This document shows, piece after piece, positions 1 to 8,939 of a stretch of DNA of 64,000 nucleotides. The notes under the pieces were generated by a model. That model saw only the letters and a list, made by a program, of their open reading frames with translations. It searched no databases and was not told the DNA's origin. The stretch covers positions 124,001 through 188,000 of the forward strand of contig NZ_CP013444.1 in assembly GCF_001718835.1 (NCBI RefSeq), in the 5' to 3' direction. The DNA comes from Burkholderia cepacia. Its GTDB lineage: Bacteria > Pseudomonadota > Gammaproteobacteria > Burkholderiales > Burkholderiaceae. Position numbers and translations under genes: made by a program. Numbering within the stretch: the first letter of the stretch is position 1; every line of letters begins with the position of its first letter.

Positions 1-1
1 G

Positions 2-229
2 GACATCAACCTGCCCGACATCAGCGGCGTCGACGCGCTGGGCCTGTTGCGCAGCCAGCCCGAAACGGCGGGGATTCCGGTCGTGGCGCTCAGTTCGAAT
101 GCGATGCCGCGCGACATCGACCAGGGCCTGAAGGCGGGCTTCTTCCGCTATCTGACGAAGCCGATCCGGATCGAGCCTTTCATGCATGCGCTGGCCGAAG
201 CGATTGCGTTTGCGGAAGGAAAGCGATGA
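2..229 (+). CDS. Response-regulator receiver end of a hybrid histidine kinase (5' truncated)
   Basis: The reading frame is open from the window edge, so only the C-terminal 75 residues are present. They form the second half of a CheY-like receiver domain: the DINLPDISG segment should carry the phospho-acceptor Asp, ALSSNA holds the switch Ser/Thr position, and LTKPI holds the conserved Lys-Pro. The protein ends 15 residues after that motif, so this is the terminal domain, most often seen at the end of a large hybrid sensor kinase. The next gene, a receiver-adenylate cyclase, starts 16 bases downstream on the same strand, so the two probably form a signalling operon. The kinase part itself lies outside the window, so the hybrid assignment is inferred. 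Confidence 0.75.
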   Translation, partial: DINLPDISGVDALGLLRSQPETAGIPVVALSSNAMPRDIDQGLKAGFFRYLTKPIRIEPFMHALAEAIAFAEGKR

Positions 230-245
230 TGCGGGGCTGCGCACC

Positions 246-1433
246 ATGATCGATTCGTCAGCCATCCTCGACGCCAGGATTCTGGTCGTCGACGATCTGG
301 AGGCCAATATCCTGTTGCTCGCGCAGATTCTGCATCGGGCGGGCTATACGCATGTCGCGTCGACGACGGATGCCGGCGCCGTGTGCGAGCTGCACCGCCG
401 GAACGGCTACGACCTGATCCTGCTCGATCTCCAGATGCCCGGCATCGACGGCTTTCAGGTGATGGAGAGCCTGAAGGAGATCGAGGCGGACAGCTATCTG
501 CCGGTCATCGTGATTACCGCCCAGCCGACCCATAAATTGCGCGCATTGCAGGCCGGTGCGAAGGACTTCATCAGCAAGCCGTTCGATCTGGCCGAAGTGC
601 TGATGCGGGTTCACAACATGCTGGAAGTGCGCCTGCTGCATCGGGCGTTGCGCGACTACGGCAAGGCGCTCGAACAGAAGGTGCGCGAAGTGGAGGCGAG
701 CCGCGAGCTGATTCGCGAACAGAGCGACGAGCTGAAGGGCCTGTATGCGAAGGTCGTGGCCGAGCAGAAGGTCTCCGAACGGCTGCTGCTCAACATGCTG
801 CCTTCTCCGATCGCCGAGCGCCTGAAGGCCCATGTCGACGACATCGCCGACAGTTTCCCGGAAGTGATCGCGGACCGGTTTCCCGAGGTGTCGGTGTTGT
901 TCGCGGATCTCGTCGATTTCACCTGCTTTTCGGCGGGGATGCGCCCCGAACAACTCGTCGAAATGCTCAACGAGATCTTCACCGAGTTCGATCACATCGC
1001 CGACGCGCGCGGCCTCGAGAAGATCAAGACCATCGGCGACGCGTACATGGCGGCTGCGGGGCTGCCCGTCCCGGTGGCCGACCACGCGGAGCGGGCCGCG
1101 CATATGGCGCTCGACATGATCGATGCGCTGGCCCGCTTCAACGCGCTGAGACGCTGCAACCTGCAATTGCGGATCGGCATCAACAGCGGGGAGGTCGTGG
1201 CCGGCGTGATCGGGAAACGCAAGTTCATCTACGACTTGTGGGGGATGGCCGTCAACCTCGCGAGCAGGATGGAGTCGCATGGCGTGGCAGGGCGCGTGCA
1301 ACTGACGGAGGCCACGCGCGAGCGGCTGGGCGATCCGTTCGTCTGCGAGGCGCGCGGCACGATCGCGGCGAAGGGAATGGGCGAGTTGCGCACGTGGTTT
1401 TTGGTCGGCCGAGCCGGCGCAGCGGCGAGTTGA
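246..1433 (+). CDS. Receiver domain fused to class III adenylate cyclase
   Basis: A 395-residue protein. Residues 8-125 are a receiver domain with acidic pair D16/D17, phospho-acceptor D61 (LLDLQMP), switch T91 and K111. A helical linker (about 130-205, including LLLNMLPSPIAERLK) leads to a class III cyclase domain. Visible there are the metal-binding FADLVDFT, the adenine-selecting Lys in EKIKTIGDAYM and the partner Asp in YDLWGMAVNLASRM, which together argue for ATP rather than GTP as substrate. The product would be cAMP made in the cytoplasm under phosphorelay control. The open frame extends upstream to 186, but ATG 246, just before the receiver fold, avoids overlap with the preceding kinase gene. 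No strong Shine-Dalgarno is visible. Co-transcription with the upstream kinase is likely. Confidence 0.88.
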   Translation: MIDSSAILDARILVVDDLEANILLLAQILHRAGYTHVASTTDAGAVCELHRRNGYDLILLDLQMPGIDGFQVMESLKEIEADSYLPVIVITAQPTHKLRALQAGAKDFISKPFDLAEVLMRVHNMLEVRLLHRALRDYGKALEQKVREVEASRELIREQSDELKGLYAKVVAEQKVSERLLLNMLPSPIAERLKAHVDDIADSFPEVIADRFPEVSVLFADLVDFTCFSAGMRPEQLVEMLNEIFTEFDHIADARGLEKIKTIGDAYMAAAGLPVPVADHAERAAHMALDMIDALARFNALRRCNLQLRIGINSGEVVAGVIGKRKFIYDLWGMAVNLASRMESHGVAGRVQLTEATRERLGDPFVCEARGTIAAKGMGELRTWFLVGRAGAAAS

Positions 1434-1462
1434 TGCAGCGCATTCGGACGGCTGCCGAGCGG

Positions 1463-3625
1463 TCAGTCCTCGTCGTCATCCTTGCACCTCCCGGCATACC
1501 GGCTCGCGACGATGGACGGCATCGCCACGGGCGCACCGCAGTCGATCGACCACGCAAGGCGCACGAACTGGGCCGCGGTCCACGCGAGCGGCGTCGCCGA
1601 CGTCGTGCCGGTTCCCGGGGCGAAACCTGGCTGCCCCGACGGCGCCTGCCGATCCCAGACCTGCTCCGGCAGCATCAGCCCGTCGTTCGCGCTTGCCGCC
1701 ATCGCGTCGAGGCGCGACCGCGCGAGATCGGGCCGGTTCGCGGCCAGCTCGTACTCGCCGCGCTCGCCCGCGAAGATCGGCCACGCGCGGCCGATCGTCA
1801 ATCGACTGCCGGCCGGAAGGTCCATGCGCCATGCGCCGCCGTCGCGCCGCTCGCCATAGCCGTCGAAGGTGTAGCGATGCCAGAACATGCCGTTCGGCGT
1901 GGCCACGCCCAGTTGCGCGTCGATCACCGCGAGACTGTTCAGGATCACCGGATCGTCGGCCGGCTTCACGCCCAGCCTGACGAGATCGAGGAAGCTCGGG
2001 TCGACCACCGCGCGCTGGTCGATGCCGTCCGGACCGCTGTCGCTGATGGCGTACGCCGTGGCGGCATCGGGACGCCGGTCCTTGGTCAGCCGCAGGTAGT
2101 ACGGCGAGCGCGAGTACGGGCCCGTGCAGGTCGCCGTCCATGATTCCACGTTGCGCTGCCACGCGTCCGCCGTGGCCGCATAGGTTGCGGCCGACGCCGC
2201 ATCGCCGTTGCGGCGCGCGATATCCGCCGCGGCGACGAGGCCGGCGATCTGGGCCGCGATGGCGGCCGGCGAGTAACCCCCCTGATTCTCCCAGCGCTCC
2301 GCCGGCGTGTACGGCCCTGTCGCGACGACGAAATCGGCGGCCTTCCTGATGTGATTCAGATACGTCGGCTCGTCGAAGCGCTGCAACTGCCAGGCCAGCA
2401 CGATCGGAAACGACACTTCGTCCATCTGCAGCCCGCGCCAGTACGGCGTGCCGTCGACCTGCGAGTTCTGCGGGAACGCGCCGTCGGCTTTCTGCTGCGT
2501 CATGAACAGCCAGTCCAGCGCGCGCTCGGCGGCGCGGCGGTCGCCCGCGGCGATCAGCGCGGTCGCAATCTGGTAGAGGTCCCGCGCCCAGACGAGATGG
2601 TATGGCCCGGACGGATGGTCGAGCGCTGCGCCACACGCCCAGGGCATCGAAGGCGAAGCGACAAACGCGCCGCGCCAGGTCTTGTCCTCATGCGCGGCGA
2701 GGATCATCACGGCCGCGTTGTACAGGCGGAAGTGGCCGGCCGCGCTCGCCGGCGCCGGCTCGAGCGACTGCAGGTAGCGATGCCAGCCTTCCGCATACCG
2801 GCCGGCCGTCGATGCAAATCCGTCGGCCAGTGCGCATTGCGCGTTGCTGGCCGCCTGCGCGGTGTCGCCGCCGAACCCGATCGCGAGCGTGACGTGCGTG
2901 CGCGTCATGCCGTCGAGCGGCGTCTGGCCGGTCTGCACGACATTGCCTCGCGGCGCGCACGCATAGGCACGGGTTATGCAAAAGTGCCGGCCGATGTCCT
3001 GCCAGCCGTCGCTGGCGCCGGCATAGCCGTTCGACAGGCGGGTAAAGGGCGGATTCGACGCGAACGCGGTCGCGACGTTGCCGTTGCGCGCGGTCAGCGT
3101 CGTGCCGTTCGTCTCGCCGGTCGTGTTCGTCAGCGCATTGCCGGGCGCGGGGTTCAGCAGCGCGTAGACGTGATAGGGCCGTCCGTCGAGCGATTCGAAC
3201 GTGACGTCGACGAGCACCACCGGGCGTGCCGGGTCCGTTACGTACGTCGTCGTCAGCCGGTAGCGGCCGGTGTCGTCGACGTCGATCTGACGGTAGGTGA
3301 GGCCGTCCGCGTCGATCAATGTCGTCTCGTGCGTCGCATGATCGGTGACGCGTTCCGCGAAGGTCTTGCCGTCCGAGACCACGAACCGCAGGTCGCGCAC
3401 GCTCGGCGTGTCGAGGCGCGGGTAATAGATCTCGTCGAGGCCGGCGCTGCCGAGCGTGAACCAGACCTTGCTTTCAAGCGTCGTCGAGGTGCCGAAGCCG
3501 TGCTTGTTCGCCGGATTCCAGCCGCCTGCCGCGCCCGGTGCGCCGGGCGCGACGCCGTGGGCTTGTGTGGAGGGGGCGCCGGCAAGTGCGGCCGACGACG
3601 CGGTAACGGGATGCCTGGAATGCAT
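1463..3625 (-). CDS. GH15 family glucoamylase / glucodextranase-type glucosidase
   Basis: A 720-residue protein, the usual size for bacterial GH15 enzymes that release glucose from the non-reducing end of alpha-glucans. The N-terminal third is the beta-sandwich domain typical of the family, beginning WNPANKHGFGTS and continuing through YYPRLDTPSVRDLRFVV. The catalytic (alpha/alpha)6 barrel follows, with the general-acid Glu in RWENQGGYSP and the general-base Glu in AGERGEYEL. The start at 3625 was chosen because residues upstream add nothing conserved; the longer frame begins ten codons earlier. No convincing signal peptide is seen, so it may act in the cytoplasm. It converges on the cyclase gene with 29 bases between stops. 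The role in storage-glucan or maltodextrin use is from family knowledge. Confidence 0.85.
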   Translation of the reverse strand: MHSRHPVTASSAALAGAPSTQAHGVAPGAPGAAGGWNPANKHGFGTSTTLESKVWFTLGSAGLDEIYYPRLDTPSVRDLRFVVSDGKTFAERVTDHATHETTLIDADGLTYRQIDVDDTGRYRLTTTYVTDPARPVVLVDVTFESLDGRPYHVYALLNPAPGNALTNTTGETNGTTLTARNGNVATAFASNPPFTRLSNGYAGASDGWQDIGRHFCITRAYACAPRGNVVQTGQTPLDGMTRTHVTLAIGFGGDTAQAASNAQCALADGFASTAGRYAEGWHRYLQSLEPAPASAAGHFRLYNAAVMILAAHEDKTWRGAFVASPSMPWACGAALDHPSGPYHLVWARDLYQIATALIAAGDRRAAERALDWLFMTQQKADGAFPQNSQVDGTPYWRGLQMDEVSFPIVLAWQLQRFDEPTYLNHIRKAADFVVATGPYTPAERWENQGGYSPAAIAAQIAGLVAAADIARRNGDAASAATYAATADAWQRNVESWTATCTGPYSRSPYYLRLTKDRRPDAATAYAISDSGPDGIDQRAVVDPSFLDLVRLGVKPADDPVILNSLAVIDAQLGVATPNGMFWHRYTFDGYGERRDGGAWRMDLPAGSRLTIGRAWPIFAGERGEYELAANRPDLARSRLDAMAASANDGLMLPEQVWDRQAPSGQPGFAPGTGTTSATPLAWTAAQFVRLAWSIDCGAPVAMPSIVASRYAGRCKDDDED

Positions 3626-3746
3626 GAGATCGCCCCCTTCCGACGACGTTGTCACACTACGTCGCCGCGTGCCGTTTTGATCGGCGTGGTGACACGCTAG
3701 CGGAGCTCGTCCATCCCGTCACTGCGTTTTTTCCATGACGTGCTCG

Positions 3747-5123
3747 TCAGGCTCGGTGCCCCGAGATCGGCCCCGCTTCGCCGGTCAGGTTGAACACGCT
3801 GTCGATCCACGCGAGAAACGTCGAGAACGTGAAATCCGACCACTGTTGCGTGCGGAACGCCTTCATCACCGGCGTATCGGCCGGGTCCTGCTGGTTCAGC
3901 AGGTCGGCGACGAAGTTCCCGACGTCCGCGTCGATGCCGTTCTCGCGAATCACCGATCCCGTAAAGCTGACCACCGTGACCTGGTGATTCTGGATGAAGT
4001 CGTTGCGCGCCCACGGCATGAAGTAGCCGAAGTTCGGCAACGGGTTCAGCGTCTGCTTCAGCCCGTCCAGCTCCTTCCCGAACATCGCGAGCGACAGCGC
4101 GTCCTTCGTCGCGTCATCCGGCGCCGCGATCACGGCCGGCACGAACGCGCGGTAATGGTAGGCCGCCTCGATCTTGTCGCGCTGATACGTCGAATAGCCG
4201 AAGCGGTCATGCGGGAACGTCGCCGCCAACGCAGCGTACGCGCTGCCGAGATTGCCGGGATCGAAGTTGCGGGTCAGCCGGCTGTTCACGGTGATCATCC
4301 CGTCGGGGCCCGTCATCCCCCATTCGTCGCGCACCCTGCTGTACAGGCCCACTGACGGAGAGGTCGCCGGGTCGGCGTCGAACGGCGTGTTGAACACCGT
4401 GCCGGCGTCGTCGAGCAGCGAACTGTGCGCCTGCGGCTGCAGCGTGTTGCGCAGCGTCGCGTAGTTCGCGAGCGTGCCGTAGCCGCCCGCGCTCATCCCG
4501 TACACGAGCAGCCGGTTCGGCTTGCCGAAGCCGTGCGACGTCAGCCACTGCGCGACGGCCTGGATGTTCTTCAGCCCGCTGTAGTGCTGCAGGCGCCAGT
4601 CGCCGGACGGCGACGTGTAGTTGCGCACCGCGCTGCCCATGTGGATATCTCCGGTGCAATAGGGCACGAAAACCTGTGTCCATTGCTGCGTTTCGACCTT
4701 CGGCTCGCCGACGAGAATGTGCGCGAGATCCATGCGCGTCAGCAGCGGCGACAGGAACGACGACAGCAGGCTCTCGTTCGCGGTGCCGTTCATGTAGTTG
4801 TGCGGGATGCCGTCCGGGTTGAAGCCGCCGAGGCCGGCCTCGGCACCGGTCGACGTCTGCGTGCAGGTGCCGTAGTCCCAGCACGCGCCGCCCGGCTCCA
4901 TCATGTACAGCAGGTTGTCCGACTGCGCGCGATTGATGTAGAAGCGCATCGGCGTGCCGTTGCCGCACGATGCACCGGTGCTCTCGGGCAACGTCACTTC
5001 GTACCACGAATAATAAGGAACCGACGGATCCGGCATCGTCGTATCGGCCGCCTGGCCGTTGAGCGCCGCGCAGCCCAACAGGCCCGCGAGCGCGAGTCCG
5101 CGCAGATGGTTCGCTGTGAACAT
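3747..5123 (-). CDS. Secreted pectinacetylesterase-family hydrolase
   Basis: A 458-residue protein with a Sec signal peptide (charged start, hydrophobic residues 6-20, AlaGlnAla-type cleavage near residue 25). It has the serine-hydrolase nucleophile elbow GMSAGGYGT, the GGACWDYGTC segment that corresponds to the conserved Gly-Gly-Trp-Cys box of pectinacetylesterases, and VPYCTGDIHMG, a typical second box with Cys and acidic residues. This places it in the CE13-like family; the true ester substrate in Burkholderia is unknown and some relatives are called vtpJ-like or depolymerases. The start is fixed by a GGAGGGGG ribosome site just before ATG 5123. It lies 68 bases downstream of a membrane-anchored helical protein gene on the same strand, so the pair is probably co-expressed. 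Confidence 0.7.
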   Translation of the reverse strand: MFTANHLRGLALAGLLGCAALNGQAADTTMPDPSVPYYSWYEVTLPESTGASCGNGTPMRFYINRAQSDNLLYMMEPGGACWDYGTCTQTSTGAEAGLGGFNPDGIPHNYMNGTANESLLSSFLSPLLTRMDLAHILVGEPKVETQQWTQVFVPYCTGDIHMGSAVRNYTSPSGDWRLQHYSGLKNIQAVAQWLTSHGFGKPNRLLVYGMSAGGYGTLANYATLRNTLQPQAHSSLLDDAGTVFNTPFDADPATSPSVGLYSRVRDEWGMTGPDGMITVNSRLTRNFDPGNLGSAYAALAATFPHDRFGYSTYQRDKIEAAYHYRAFVPAVIAAPDDATKDALSLAMFGKELDGLKQTLNPLPNFGYFMPWARNDFIQNHQVTVVSFTGSVIRENGIDADVGNFVADLLNQQDPADTPVMKAFRTQQWSDFTFSTFLAWIDSVFNLTGEAGPISGHRA

Positions 5124-5191
5124 GCCCCCTCCATTTCGATGAATGCGACGTGGTCTCGCCGCGTCCCGGCGCGGCGTCGGGCGTCCGGCGC

Positions 5192-5920
5192 TCAGTGCAC
5201 GCCGGACGGTGAAGCGCCGTCGAACAGCTGGACGCGCAGCGCCTGCAGGCGTTGCGCGATGACGGCCTGCTGCTGGTCGGGATCGGGCACGCTGGCCTGC
5301 ACTTGCAGGACGATGTCGCGGCTTTGTCGCGCGTAGTCCTGGTAACGCGGGTCCTGCGCCGGCGAGGGGCCGACCGTCCGCCGCGCATAGGTGTCCCATT
5401 GCGCGCGCATCGACCGGATCGCCGCGCTGCGCGTCGCCGGGTCGGCTTCGGTGTCGGCCAGCAGCGCCGCGCTCAGCGCTTCGGCCTGCACGGGTACGAT
5501 CTCGTTGCGTGCGACGTGGTCGGGAAGTTCGTCGAGGATTCGGCGGGCCAGCGCCGCGCGTTCGGCGGGCGGCAGGCGGTCGCGGCCGTTGCCGTACGCC
5601 GCGATTTCGTCGCGAAAGCGCGCGAATGCGACGATGCGCTTCACTTCCGCGTCCGCATCCGGACGGCCCGCGAGGCTGCGGCGCAGCGCATCGAGATCGA
5701 GCCGGCGTTCCGCCGGCCCGGGCGCGACCGTGGTTGGGGCGGGCGTGTCGGCCGCGGCCCGCGCTGCGTTCGCGACCGCGCCCGAGTTTGCGGGCGACGC
5801 GGCCGCCTGAGTCGGCGATTCGTATCGCCAAATTGCAACGGCGGCGGCGATTGCTGCAACCGCGCCGGCGCGTCGCCAGAATGTCCGGTTCTTGTTCACG
5901 CCGTTTCGCTGGGGTTTCAT
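5192..5920 (-). CDS. Membrane-anchored, Ala-rich helical periplasmic protein (possible secretion accessory factor)
   Basis: A 242-residue protein. After a short basic N-terminus a single hydrophobic segment (about residues 17-34) would anchor it in the inner membrane, followed by an Ala/Pro/Thr-rich linker (about 40-75) and a largely alpha-helical C-terminal region ending LRVQLFDG. That layout resembles lipase-specific foldases and the PlcR phospholipase accessory proteins, and the gene sits directly upstream of a secreted hydrolase. However, the canonical foldase motif (Arg-x-x-Phe-Asp-Tyr) was not found, so the resemblance is architectural only. ATG 5920 is preferred to the in-frame ATG at 5941 because a GGAG lies about seven bases before it. 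Confidence 0.5.
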   Translation of the reverse strand: MKPQRNGVNKNRTFWRRAGAVAAIAAAVAIWRYESPTQAAASPANSGAVANAARAAADTPAPTTVAPGPAERRLDLDALRRSLAGRPDADAEVKRIVAFARFRDEIAAYGNGRDRLPPAERAALARRILDELPDHVARNEIVPVQAEALSAALLADTEADPATRSAAIRSMRAQWDTYARRTVGPSPAQDPRYQDYARQSRDIVLQVQASVPDPDQQQAVIAQRLQALRVQLFDGASPSGVH

Positions 5921-6329
5921 GCCGCTCTCCGTCGGGGGCATCGCGACTGGGTTCTAGGTCGAAACCCGCTGGTCGTCAAAACCGGCGCTAGAACCCATCC
6001 ACTAGACGGACGCCGGCCAGGCGCGCCGATTCGATCCGCGCGAACGCGCCGCGCGTCGCGCGCGTTGCGGCGCGACAACGCGCGCCATGCCCGTGCGGCG
6101 CGCGACGCGGACCGGCGGTTCATGCGCGTCGCCGTGCCAAGCAAGCGGCGGTCCAGCCGCGTGCGGACGGCCGGTCGTGCGGGCGTGCGCGCGATGCGAT
6201 TGGCCGGATAAGACCCGTCGAACGACCCGCTGAGCGCTTGGGCCGCGCCGCGGTTGGCCCTATGCTGATTTCCCGCGCGCATCGACGGTCGATGCGCAAA
6301 GTGCCTTCCCCCTTGTCCGAGCCAGGTCG
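5921..6329. other. Intergenic region between divergent genes
   Basis: About 400 bases between the minus-strand anchored protein gene and the plus-strand PLP enzyme gene. It is very GC-rich with many CGCG steps. I see no credible coding region: the open frames crossing it have arginine-rich, low-complexity translations. It should hold both divergent promoters, but no good -35/-10 pair was found. Confidence 0.5.
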
Positions 6330-7556
6330 ATGAGCCGTGCAGACACGCCGCGCCGGGCGTTACCCGCCGCGCACGATTACCGGTACTACCGCGACGCGCT
6401 CGCGGGCCGCGCACTGCCGGCGGCGTTCGTCGATCTCGACCGCCTCGACGCGAACCTCGCCGACCTGAAGCGCCGCGCGCGCGGCCTGCCGATCCGGCTC
6501 GCGACGAAATCGGTACGCTCGCGCGACCTGATCGGCGCGGTGCTCGCCGCCGGCCCGTTCATGCAGGGGCTGCTGTGCTATTCCGCGGGAGAAGCCGCAT
6601 GGCTCGCGGACGGCGGGTTCGACGACATCGTCGTCGCCTATCCGACCGTCGAGCCCGCGGATCTGCGCGCAGTCGCCGCACAACTGCGGCAGCATCGTGC
6701 GATCACACTGATGGTCGACGACGCCGCGCAGGTCGAGCGCATCGACCGGTTCGCGCGCGCCGAAGGCGTCGTGTTTCCGCTCGCGATCGATCTCGACATG
6801 TCGTCCGCGTATCCGGGCCTGTATTTCGGCATGTACCGCTCGCCGGTGCGCGACGTCGCCGGCGCCGTTGCGCTCGCGCACGACATCGCCCGGCGGCAGG
6901 GCGTGCGGCTCGACGGGCTGATGGGTTACGAAGGCCAGATCGCCGGCGTGGCCGACACGGCGCCGGGCAGCGGCGCGCGCAACGCGCTGGTGCGCCACCT
7001 GAAGCGCCGCTCGGCGCGCGAGATCAACGCGCGCCGCCACGCGGCCGTGCAGGCGCTCGCGGCGGCGGGCCACACGCTGCGCTTCGTGAACGGCGGCGGC
7101 ACCGGCAGCTTCGAAAGCACGCTCGGCGACGTGTCGGTCACCGAGCTCGCCGCCGGCTCCGGCCTCTACGCGCCGGCGCTGTTCGATCACTACGCGGCGT
7201 TTCATGTGCAACCGGCCGCCGGCTTCGCGCTGCCGGTCGTGCGGATTCCGCAGCCCGGCATCGTGACCTGCTCGGGCGGCGGCTACATCGCATCGGGCCC
7301 GGCCGGCAAGAGCCGGCTGCCGCGGCCGTGGCTGCCGGCCGGCTGCACGCTGATCGACAACGAAGGCGCGGGCGAGGTGCAGACACCCGTGCGCGTGCCG
7401 CGCGGCGTCGCACCGGCGATCGGCGATCCGATCCTGTTCCGCCACGCGAAGGCCGGCGAACTGTGCGAGCGCTTCAACACGCTGCTGCTGATCCGCGGCG
7501 GCCGCGTGGTCGGCGAGGCGCCCACCTATCGCGGCGAAGGCAAGAGCTTTTTCTAG
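6330..7556 (+). CDS. PLP-dependent fold-type III amino acid aldolase/dehydratase (D-threonine aldolase-like)
   Basis: A 408-residue protein. The N-terminal alanine-racemase-like barrel carries the PLP Lys in IRLATKSVRS (near residue 55) and the Gly-rich phosphate loop around FVNGGGTGSFEST. The C-terminal domain is of the D-serine dehydratase-like type, with the His and Cys of FRHAKAGELCERF at the expected metal-binding position. Proteins of this kind are annotated as amino acid deaminase/aldolase and act on D-threonine, D-serine or related beta-hydroxy amino acids; the exact substrate cannot be read. An FAD lactone oxidase gene follows after 40 bases and an MFS gene after that, a common association suggesting one catabolic unit. 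Confidence 0.82.
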   Translation: MSRADTPRRALPAAHDYRYYRDALAGRALPAAFVDLDRLDANLADLKRRARGLPIRLATKSVRSRDLIGAVLAAGPFMQGLLCYSAGEAAWLADGGFDDIVVAYPTVEPADLRAVAAQLRQHRAITLMVDDAAQVERIDRFARAEGVVFPLAIDLDMSSAYPGLYFGMYRSPVRDVAGAVALAHDIARRQGVRLDGLMGYEGQIAGVADTAPGSGARNALVRHLKRRSAREINARRHAAVQALAAAGHTLRFVNGGGTGSFESTLGDVSVTELAAGSGLYAPALFDHYAAFHVQPAAGFALPVVRIPQPGIVTCSGGGYIASGPAGKSRLPRPWLPAGCTLIDNEGAGEVQTPVRVPRGVAPAIGDPILFRHAKAGELCERFNTLLLIRGGRVVGEAPTYRGEGKSFF

Positions 7557-7596
7557 GCGGCATTTCAGATAACACGCAATCGACAAGGAAACCTTC

Positions 7597-8883
7597 ATGT
7601 GGCGCAACTGGTCCGGATACGTACGCAGTCCTAAGGCCACCGTCTCGACACCGGCGACGCGCGACGCGCTGGCTGCCGTGTTGCGCGACGCGGCGGCAGC
7701 CGGCGCCACCGTGCGCGCGGCCGGCGCCGGTCACTCGTTCTCGCCGCTCGTGCAGACCGACGACGTGATCCTGTCGCTCGACGCGATGCAGGGCGTGATC
7801 GACGTCGACCGCGACCGGCGCGTCGCGCGCGTGCATGCCGGCACGCGGCTGTGGGCGCTGGGCCCGGCGCTCGCCGCGCACGACCTCGCGATGGAGAACC
7901 TCGGCGACATCAACGTGCAGTCGATCGCCGGCGCGACCAGCACCGGCACGCATGGCACCGGCATCACGCTCGGCAACCTGGCGACGCAGATCGACAGCCT
8001 GACCTTCTTGTGCGCGGACGGCAGCGAGATCCGCGCGAGCGCCGACACGCATCCCGAGCTGTTCGCCGGCGGCCGGATCGGGCTCGGCGCGCTCGGCGTG
8101 CTGACCGAGATCGGCCTGCGCCTCGTGCCCGCGTTCAAGCTGCGTCTCGAGCGCGGCGGCATGCGCCTCGACGATTGTCTCGCGCAGGCGGACACGCTGA
8201 TCGCGAAGCATCGCTCGTTCGAGTTCTACTGGTTCCCGCATACGGACACCGTGCTGACCAAGGCGTGGGACATGACCGACGAGGCGATCGACGCCGCGCA
8301 CCGGGCCGGCCGCGCCGCCGAAGCGTTCCTCGAGAACACGGTGTTCGGCGCGCTGTGCGGGCTCGGCCGGCGCGTGCCGTCGCTGTGCCCGGCGCTGAGC
8401 CGGCTGTGCGCGTCGACCGTGTCGGCCGGCCGGCACGTGGATGCGAGTTACGCGATGCTGTCGACGGTGCGCCGCGTGCGCTTCAACGAAATGGAATGGT
8501 CGGTGCCGGCCGAGCGCGGCGCCGACGCGCTGCGCGAAATCCGCGACTTCATCGCGCGCCGCAGCTTCCCGCTGATGTTCCCGATCGAATACCGCTGGGT
8601 GCGCGGCGACGACATCTGGCTGAGCCCCGACTACGGACGCGACAGCGTGCGCATCTCGGCGCACCAGTATCGCGGGATGCCGTTCGACGCGTATTTCTCG
8701 GGCGTGCAGGCCATCTGCCGCAATCACGGCGGGCGGCCGCACTGGGGCAAGGTGCATGCGATGAAGGCGGCCGAGCTGGCGACGTGCTACCCGCACTGGG
8801 ACGATTTCCTCGCGCTGCGCGAACGGATGGACCCGCACGGCCGCTTCCTGACCCCGTACCTGCGTGATCTGTTCGGTGTATAG
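7597..8883 (+). CDS. FAD-linked D-arabinono-1,4-lactone / alditol-type oxidase
   Basis: A 428-residue VAO-family flavoprotein. The FAD-binding segment includes AGAGHSFSPL, whose His is the position that covalently binds FAD in alditol and gulonolactone oxidases, and the INVQSIAGATSTGTHGTG stretch typical of arabinonolactone oxidases. The C-terminal half is the sugar-lactone oxidase domain, ending with the conserved HWGK box and a MDPHGRFL segment. It oxidises a sugar lactone or polyol with O2, giving H2O2; the substrate is not defined. The start follows an AAGGAAACC ribosome site. It lies between the PLP enzyme and an MFS transporter on the same strand. Confidence 0.85.
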   Translation: MWRNWSGYVRSPKATVSTPATRDALAAVLRDAAAAGATVRAAGAGHSFSPLVQTDDVILSLDAMQGVIDVDRDRRVARVHAGTRLWALGPALAAHDLAMENLGDINVQSIAGATSTGTHGTGITLGNLATQIDSLTFLCADGSEIRASADTHPELFAGGRIGLGALGVLTEIGLRLVPAFKLRLERGGMRLDDCLAQADTLIAKHRSFEFYWFPHTDTVLTKAWDMTDEAIDAAHRAGRAAEAFLENTVFGALCGLGRRVPSLCPALSRLCASTVSAGRHVDASYAMLSTVRRVRFNEMEWSVPAERGADALREIRDFIARRSFPLMFPIEYRWVRGDDIWLSPDYGRDSVRISAHQYRGMPFDAYFSGVQAICRNHGGRPHWGKVHAMKAAELATCYPHWDDFLALRERMDPHGRFLTPYLRDLFGV

Positions 8884-8939
8884 CGGGCGGTGCATTTGCG
8901 CCGCTCGCGATGGATCGGACCTATTTATCAGGAGAGCAG

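Noticed and set aside
258..1301. Long minus-strand frames opposite real genes, here opposite the adenylate cyclase
   Set aside because: High-GC DNA gives long antisense frames; translations are Arg/His/Ala-rich without motifs and the plus-strand product is clear. The same applies to similar frames throughout.
5917..6414. Possible small gene in the region upstream of the PLP enzyme
   Set aside because: The translation is Arg-rich low complexity, overlaps the next gene antisense and has no ribosome site.
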